Assembly (NCBI GenBank): GCA_946482075.1
Contig: CAMLQG010000084.1
Span: 1-16,055, forward strand
DNA from: an uncultured Erythrobacteraceae bacterium
GTDB taxonomy: Bacteria; Pseudomonadota; Alphaproteobacteria; Sphingomonadales; Sphingomonadaceae
Direction of reading: 5' to 3'
Length of the DNA stretch: 16,055 nt
The position numbers and the translations under genes are program-made. The notes beneath the pieces were generated by a model. That model saw only the letters and a program-made list of their open reading frames with translations. It was not told where the DNA came from and searched no databases. Every line of letters begins with the position of its first letter. The first letter of the stretch is position 1. Shown one piece after another: positions 14,333-16,055 of this stretch.

Positions 14333-14344
14333 GGCGTCTTCACT

Positions 14345-14370
14345 CTCCCCTCCCCTTCAGGGGAGGGGAG
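14345..14370. repeat. Small palindromic repeat, copy 1 (TTCA loop)
   Basis: Perfect 11-bp arms CTCCCCTCCCC and GGGGAGGGGAG around TTCA. An inverted copy lies at 15538-15563. It is downstream of the cation transporter gene. Confidence 0.85.
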
Positions 14371-14386
14371 AAGGAGCATGCTGCGA

Positions 14387-15070
14387 CTAGCCTCGCAGGC
14401 TCGACACATCTCGCTCCCCTCCCGCATGCGGGAGGGGCCGGGGGTGGGTATTCCGCACCTCCCGCAATTCCCTCAGCGCCTGCCGGACGATCTGCCATCC
14501 GCCGCTGACGCCCAGTCCGGCAAGGATCGCGGCCACCGCAATGTCCGGCCACGCCGTTCCGGTCCCGAACACGCCGAGCGCCGCGGCCACCACCGCGACA
14601 TTGCCGATCGCGTCATTGCGCGAGCAGATCCATACCGAGCGACGGTTGGCGTCGCCCTCGCGGTGCCGCCACAGCATGAGCGCGCAGGCGAGGTTGGCGA
14701 AGAGCGCCATGACCCCGAACACGCCCATCGTCTCCGCCTCGGGCAGCGTCCCGGCCAGCGCCATCCAGACCGTGCTGCCGAGCACCCACAATCCCAGCGA
14801 CAGGAGCGAGGCACCCTTGATCAGCGCGGCTCGCGCGCGCCATTGCAGCGCCATGCCGGCGACGCCCAGGCTGATCGCGTAATTCGCGGCATCGCCAAGG
14901 AAGTCGAGCGCGTCGGCCTTCAATGCCGCCGATTGCGCCGCAAAACCCGCTGCGATCTCTGCGCAGAACATGCCGCCATTGATCAGCAGCGCGATCCACA
15001 AGACGCGTCGCCAGGCTTTGTGGTTGATCGGAGAGGAAAGCTCGCTGCCGCCGCAGCACCGGCCTGCCAT
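14387..15070 (-). CDS. Short CDF-type cation transporter
   Basis: 227 residues of the cation diffusion facilitator superfamily. A Cys pair at 5-6 (CC) precedes the first span (RVLWIALLINGGMFCAEIAAGF, 22-43). The metal-site helix has DALDFLGD (D53, D56, D60), and the matching helix has SRNDAIGN (D153, N157). About five to six spans are visible. The usual C-terminal cytoplasmic domain is missing. The last 20 residues (NTHPRPLPHAGGER...) are the translation of a palindromic repeat, so the natural C-terminus was probably shorter. It would export divalent metal (Zn, Cd, Co or Pb; which one is not determinable here). It is divergent from a MerR regulator and driven by the 19-bp-spacer promoter; GAGG lies just before the ATG. 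Confidence 0.85.
   Translation of the reverse strand: MAGRCCGGSELSSPINHKAWRRVLWIALLINGGMFCAEIAAGFAAQSAALKADALDFLGDAANYAISLGVAGMALQWRARAALIKGASLLSLGLWVLGSTVWMALAGTLPEAETMGVFGVMALFANLACALMLWRHREGDANRRSVWICSRNDAIGNVAVVAAALGVFGTGTAWPDIAVAAILAGLGVSGGWQIVRQALRELREVRNTHPRPLPHAGGERDVSSLRG
14416..14437. repeat. Perfect 22-bp palindrome inside the transporter C-terminus
   Basis: Starts CCCCTCCCGCA and is its own reverse complement over 14416-14437; GGGCCGGGGGTGGG-type sequence follows. This is a repeat common in sphingomonad intergenic DNA. It codes residues 212-219 of the transporter. Confidence 0.85.
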
Positions 15071-15102
15071 GTCGTCACCTCGCGTTCTTCGATGGGACTC
15101 GC

Positions 15103-15133
15103 TATATGGACCCTGTAGCTGCTACAGGGTCAA
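15103..15133 (-). promoter_or_regulatory. MerR-type operator/promoter of the transporter gene
   Basis: On the minus strand TTGACC (plus 15128-15133) and CATATA (plus 15103-15108) are separated by 19 bp, the over-long spacer characteristic of MerR-activated promoters. The spacer is filled by a perfect inverted repeat: arms ACCCTGTAGC (15110-15119) and GCTACAGGGT (15121-15130) around one base. The repeat closely resembles the operators of CadR/PbrR/ZntR-type regulators. It overlaps the region just upstream of merR, so it may also control merR. Confidence 0.85.
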
Positions 15134-15137
15134 GCCC

Positions 15138-15551
15138 ATGTCATTCACGATCGGCGATATCGGCAAGGCGACCGGCACGAAGGTGGAGACAGTGCGTTAT
15201 TACGAGCGGATCGGGCTGCTGCCCAAGCCGCCGCGCAGCGAAGGCAATTATCGCACCTACGGCCAGCGCGAGGTGGAACGCCTGTCCTTCATTCGCCGCG
15301 CGCGTGCACTGGGCTTCTCGCTCGATCAGGTACGCGCGCTACTGGCCCTGTCCGACGATGGGGAGCGCGATTGCGCGACGGTGGACCAACTTGCAAGCGC
15401 GCATCTGCGGGAAGTGGAGGCGAAGATCGCGGACCTGAAGGTGCTGCGGCGCGAACTGACCGCGATGCTGAAATCCTGCAGCGGCGGCTCGGTCGCGCAA
15501 TGCCGGATCATCGAAGCACTGGGATCGGGCGGCCAATCTCCCCTCCCCTGA
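15138..15551 (+). CDS. MerR-family heavy-metal regulator (CadR/PbrR/ZntR-like)
   Basis: 137 residues. The N-terminal winged helix is intact (FTIGDIGKATGTKVETVRYY at 3-22, then YERIGLLPKPPRSEGNYRTY), followed by the dimerisation helix (VDQLASAHLREVEAKIADLK, 82-101). Three cysteines, C79, C114 and C122, sit where metal-sensing MerR proteins of the Cd/Pb/Zn class bind their ion (DC79A, SC114SGG, QC122RIIEAL). It should bind the 21-bp operator just upstream and, with metal bound, activate the divergent transporter gene. Start ATG 15138 lies 7 bp after the operator. The last four residues (SPLP) and the stop codon lie within a palindromic repeat (15538-15563), hinting that the original C-terminus was altered. 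Confidence 0.9.
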   Translation: MSFTIGDIGKATGTKVETVRYYERIGLLPKPPRSEGNYRTYGQREVERLSFIRRARALGFSLDQVRALLALSDDGERDCATVDQLASAHLREVEAKIADLKVLRRELTAMLKSCSGGSVAQCRIIEALGSGGQSPLP

Positions 15552-15563
15552 AGGGCTGGGGAG
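15538..15563. repeat. Small palindromic repeat, copy 2 (inverted, TGAA loop)
   Basis: The left arm CTCCCCTCCCC is identical to copy 1. The loop is TGAA, the reverse complement of TTCA, so this copy is in the opposite orientation. The right arm has two mismatches. It contains the merR stop codon (15549-15551). Confidence 0.8.
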
Positions 15564-15573
15564 CTCACCAAAG

Positions 15574-15611
15574 AAAAAGCCCGCCCGCTCGCAGGAGCGG
15601 ACGGGCTTTTT
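15574..15611. terminator. Bidirectional intrinsic terminator between merR and rpsA
   Basis: A 17-bp stem with one mismatch: AAAAAGCCCG and CCCGCTC on the left, GAGCGG and CGGGCTTTTT on the right, loop GCAG. The A-run and T-run on either side make it usable from both strands, ending merR (plus) and rpsA (minus). Confidence 0.9.
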
Positions 15612-15633
15612 CTAGCCTTGAATGATCAGGCGA

Positions 15634-16055
15634 TCAGTCGCGCTGCTTGAGCGCTTCGCCCAGGATGTCGCCCAGCGAGGCGCCGGAGTCGGACGAGCCG
15701 TACTGTTCGACAGCTTCCTTCTCTTCGGCCAGCTGGCGCGCCTTGATCGAGAAGTTCGGCTTCTTGGACCGGTCGAAGCCCGTGACCATCGCGTCGATCT
15801 TCTGGCCCGCCTGGAAGCGGTCGGGACGCTGCTCGTCGCGGTCGCGGCCGAGATCGGTGCGCTTGATGAAGCCGGTGGCGCCATCGTCGCCGGCCTGCAC
15901 TTCCAGGCCGCCGTCGCGGACTTCGAGCACGGTCACGGTGACGACCGCACCACGCTTGAGGCCACCGCCGGACGAAGCCGAAGCGCCGCCGGCCGCCGGA
16001 GCGCCCTTTTCAAGCTGCTTGATGCCGAGGCTGATGCGTTCCTTCTCGACATCGA
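15634..16055 (-). CDS. rpsA: 30S ribosomal protein S1 (C-terminal part; 5' end outside window)
   Basis: The last 140 codons of rpsA. The visible protein starts in a linker (KERISLGIKQLEKGAP, then a Gly/Ser/Ala-rich stretch). It continues through a last S1/OB-fold domain: GAVVTVTVLEVRDGGLEVQA, then GFIKRTDLGRDRDEQRPDRF, then GQKIDAMVTGFDRSKKPNFS. It ends with the acidic tail SLGDILGEALKQRD typical of alphaproteobacterial S1. S1 helps the 30S subunit bind mRNA. The KERISLGIKQL junction between S1 repeats and the tail make the call secure. Transcription ends at the bidirectional hairpin 23 bp after the stop. Confidence 0.93.
   Translation of the reverse strand, partial: DVEKERISLGIKQLEKGAPAAGGASASSGGGLKRGAVVTVTVLEVRDGGLEVQAGDDGATGFIKRTDLGRDRDEQRPDRFQAGQKIDAMVTGFDRSKKPNFSIKARQLAEEKEAVEQYGSSDSGASLGDILGEALKQRD

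Overview
The window looks like chromosome of an alphaproteobacterium, most likely a sphingomonad (Sphingomonadales). The evidence is high GC, the split alphaproteobacterial F0 ATP synthase order (atpI, a, c, b', b), a YdbH/YnbE/YdbL operon of the sphingomonad type, and small palindromic repeats of the kind common between genes in this order. No database search was possible; assignments rest on motifs and family knowledge.

Region 1 (1 to about 6758) is the right-hand part of an integrated genomic island that runs off the left edge. A tyrosine recombinase (5318-6559) sits at its right end. The island has inserted into the chromosomal gene radC, at the codons for its JAMM metal-binding motif, leaving a radC fragment (6714-7304) with a short island-encoded tail. 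Inside, on the minus strand, is an apparent operon: an XRE-type regulator (4718-5086), a DprA-like protein (3580-4635), a HAD + phosphoribosyltransferase + zinc-finger protein (2342-3577) and a large PHP-domain SMC-like ATPase (1-2225, truncated by the window). The DprA-like/phosphoribosyltransferase pair has the architecture of the ShosTA toxin-antitoxin and antiphage system. The ATPase resembles the TrlF family. A good sigma70-like promoter with an inverted repeat centred on its -35 box precedes the regulator. This is the likeliest site of an under-described system: a ShosTA-like core with its own regulator and a PHP-ATPase neighbour.

Region 2 (about 6759-11315) is core chromosome: the radC fragment, divergent from a translationally coupled operon for a large AsmA-like intermembrane protein (YdbH family), its outer-membrane lipoprotein partner (YnbE) and a periplasmic YdbL/DUF1318 protein.

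Region 3 (11316-14332) starts with a 347-base intergenic stretch holding two inverted pairs of palindromic repeats and a possible promoter. The F0 operon atpI-atpB-atpE-atpF'-atpF follows and ends in a strong intrinsic terminator.

Region 4 (14333-16055) holds a divergent metal-response pair: a short CDF-type cation transporter and a MerR-family regulator. Between them is a textbook MerR operator/promoter (19-bp spacer). Inverted copies of a small palindromic repeat bracket the pair, and both genes take their last codons from repeat sequence. A bidirectional terminator then separates merR from the 3' end of rpsA (ribosomal protein S1).
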